DNA of 14,948 bases from Betaproteobacteria bacterium HGW-Betaproteobacteria-2. Lineage in GTDB: Bacteria; Pseudomonadota; Gammaproteobacteria; Burkholderiales; Methylophilaceae. Below, piece by piece: positions 14,472 through 14,948 of the stretch. Under the pieces are notes generated by a model. The model was not told where the DNA came from. It worked only from the letters and a program-made list of their open reading frames with translations, and made no database searches. Each line of letters opens with the position of its first letter. Position 1 is the first letter of the stretch. The translations under genes and the position numbers were made by a program. The stretch is taken from positions 1-14,948 of the forward strand of contig PHCM01000005.1 in NCBI GenBank assembly GCA_002842255.1, given 5' to 3'.

Positions 14472-14948
14472 ATGAGTGAACAGCAAAACGGTTACGCATA
14501 TCTGCCTGAAGATTTGCTTTTGCAAATGCTCAATGACACTCCGCGCGTAGTAGATAAGTTATGCGAGTTCATAACAATAAACGATGAGCAAAAAGAAGCA
14601 GGTAGAGAAGAACTACTGAATAGCAACCTTATTAAAAAAGTCTCAACTAATGAATTTACGACGGATTTAATCGCTGTTGATGGCTCAAACATTATTGAGC
14701 ACATGACTGGTAGCGATTTGGTGATGTCAATTGCTGTTGGGGTTGAAGGCATCTCTGAGAAACCATCCAATCAATGGTCTGGCGAAGGAAAGCAGCACTA
14801 TTCTTGGCAAGAAGCTTTGCCACATCATCCAGCCAATTCAAGACTTACTCAAGGCATTATGTTTTTAATGGAGTTAAGTATTCTTGCAAATGCCAATCAT
14901 GAATTCAGAATTATGGATGGCAGTCACATAACATCTATCATGAAGCTG
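14472..14948 (+). CDS. NurA-like nuclease, N-terminal part (cut by window edge)
   Basis: The reading frame is open from ATG 14472 to the last base (159 codons) and continues past the window. NurA is a nuclease with an RNase H-like fold that normally pairs with the hexameric translocase HerA to process DNA ends. The fragment shows two aspartate strands at NurA-like positions: DLIAVDGSNII (65-75, D70) followed by an alternating hydrophobic strand VMSIAVGVEG, and later LMELSIL (E134) shortly before FRIMDGSHITS (145-155, D149). The spacing Asp-Gly-Ser, Glu, Asp-Gly-Ser is typical of the NurA domain. Residues 1-60 are a helical N-terminal region. It starts 3 nt after the previous stop without a visible ribosome site, so it is probably translationally coupled. 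The C-terminal active-site residues lie outside the window, so the assignment rests on half of the domain. Confidence 0.65.
   Translation, partial: MSEQQNGYAYLPEDLLLQMLNDTPRVVDKLCEFITINDEQKEAGREELLNSNLIKKVSTNEFTTDLIAVDGSNIIEHMTGSDLVMSIAVGVEGISEKPSNQWSGEGKQHYSWQEALPHHPANSRLTQGIMFLMELSILANANHEFRIMDGSHITSIMKL

Noticed and set aside
14492..14770. 92-codon minus-strand open frame in the NurA-like region
   Set aside because: It is antisense to the plus-strand frame that stays open to the window edge and contains the two DGS motifs; its Ser-rich product resembles nothing known.
1..14948. Search for CRISPR arrays, tRNA/rRNA genes, insertion sequences and attachment sites
   Set aside because: No regularly spaced repeats, no transposase or integrase frames, no tRNA-like cloverleaf and no flanking direct repeats were seen, including around the composition change at 12540-12595.

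Overview
The window reads as a chromosomal segment of a Gram-negative proteobacterium, most likely a betaproteobacterium. The reasons are the outer-membrane secretin, the order of the Tad pilus genes (a TadE-like gene just after the prepilin peptidase and a DUF3613 gene before tadG), and a B12-dependent ribonucleotide reductase split into two polypeptides. The genus cannot be fixed from sequence reading alone.

There are three blocks. (1) Positions 1-876 (+) hold the 3' end of the catalytic subunit of an adenosylcobalamin-dependent (class II) ribonucleotide reductase, NrdJ/NrdJa, closed by a strong hairpin terminator that can work in both directions. Its separate C-terminal subunit, NrdJb, lies at 11841-12539 on the same strand with its own promoter region. 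(2) Between the two halves, on the minus strand (951-11399), is a complete-looking Tad/Flp pilus operon. In transcription order it is flp pilin, tadV prepilin peptidase, a tadE pseudopilin, rcpC/cpaB, rcpA/cpaC secretin, tadZ/cpaE, tadA/cpaF ATPase, tadB, tadC, tadD, a DUF3613 protein and tadG. Most junctions are 4-nt ATGA overlaps or very short gaps, so it is probably one transcription unit started upstream of flp. (3) From about 12580 to the right edge the DNA becomes clearly AT-rich, and three tightly packed plus-strand genes follow: a dGTPase-like HD phosphohydrolase, a small protein with a primase-like SGRSYH motif, and the N-terminal part of a NurA-like nuclease cut by the window edge.

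The Tad genes together make, export and power an adhesive Flp pilus. NrdJ plus NrdJb make dNTPs. The right-hand cassette combines a dNTP-destroying enzyme, a possible AEP/primase-fold protein and a NurA nuclease, whose usual partner HerA would be expected just beyond the edge. It looks like a horizontally acquired, possibly anti-phage module and is the best candidate here for an undescribed system. It sits only 55 nt downstream of nrdJb, after a terminator with an imperfect T-tract. The divergent intergenic region 11400-11840 carries the flp promoter on one side and, on the other, a 26-bp imperfect palindrome resembling an NrdR box ahead of nrdJb.
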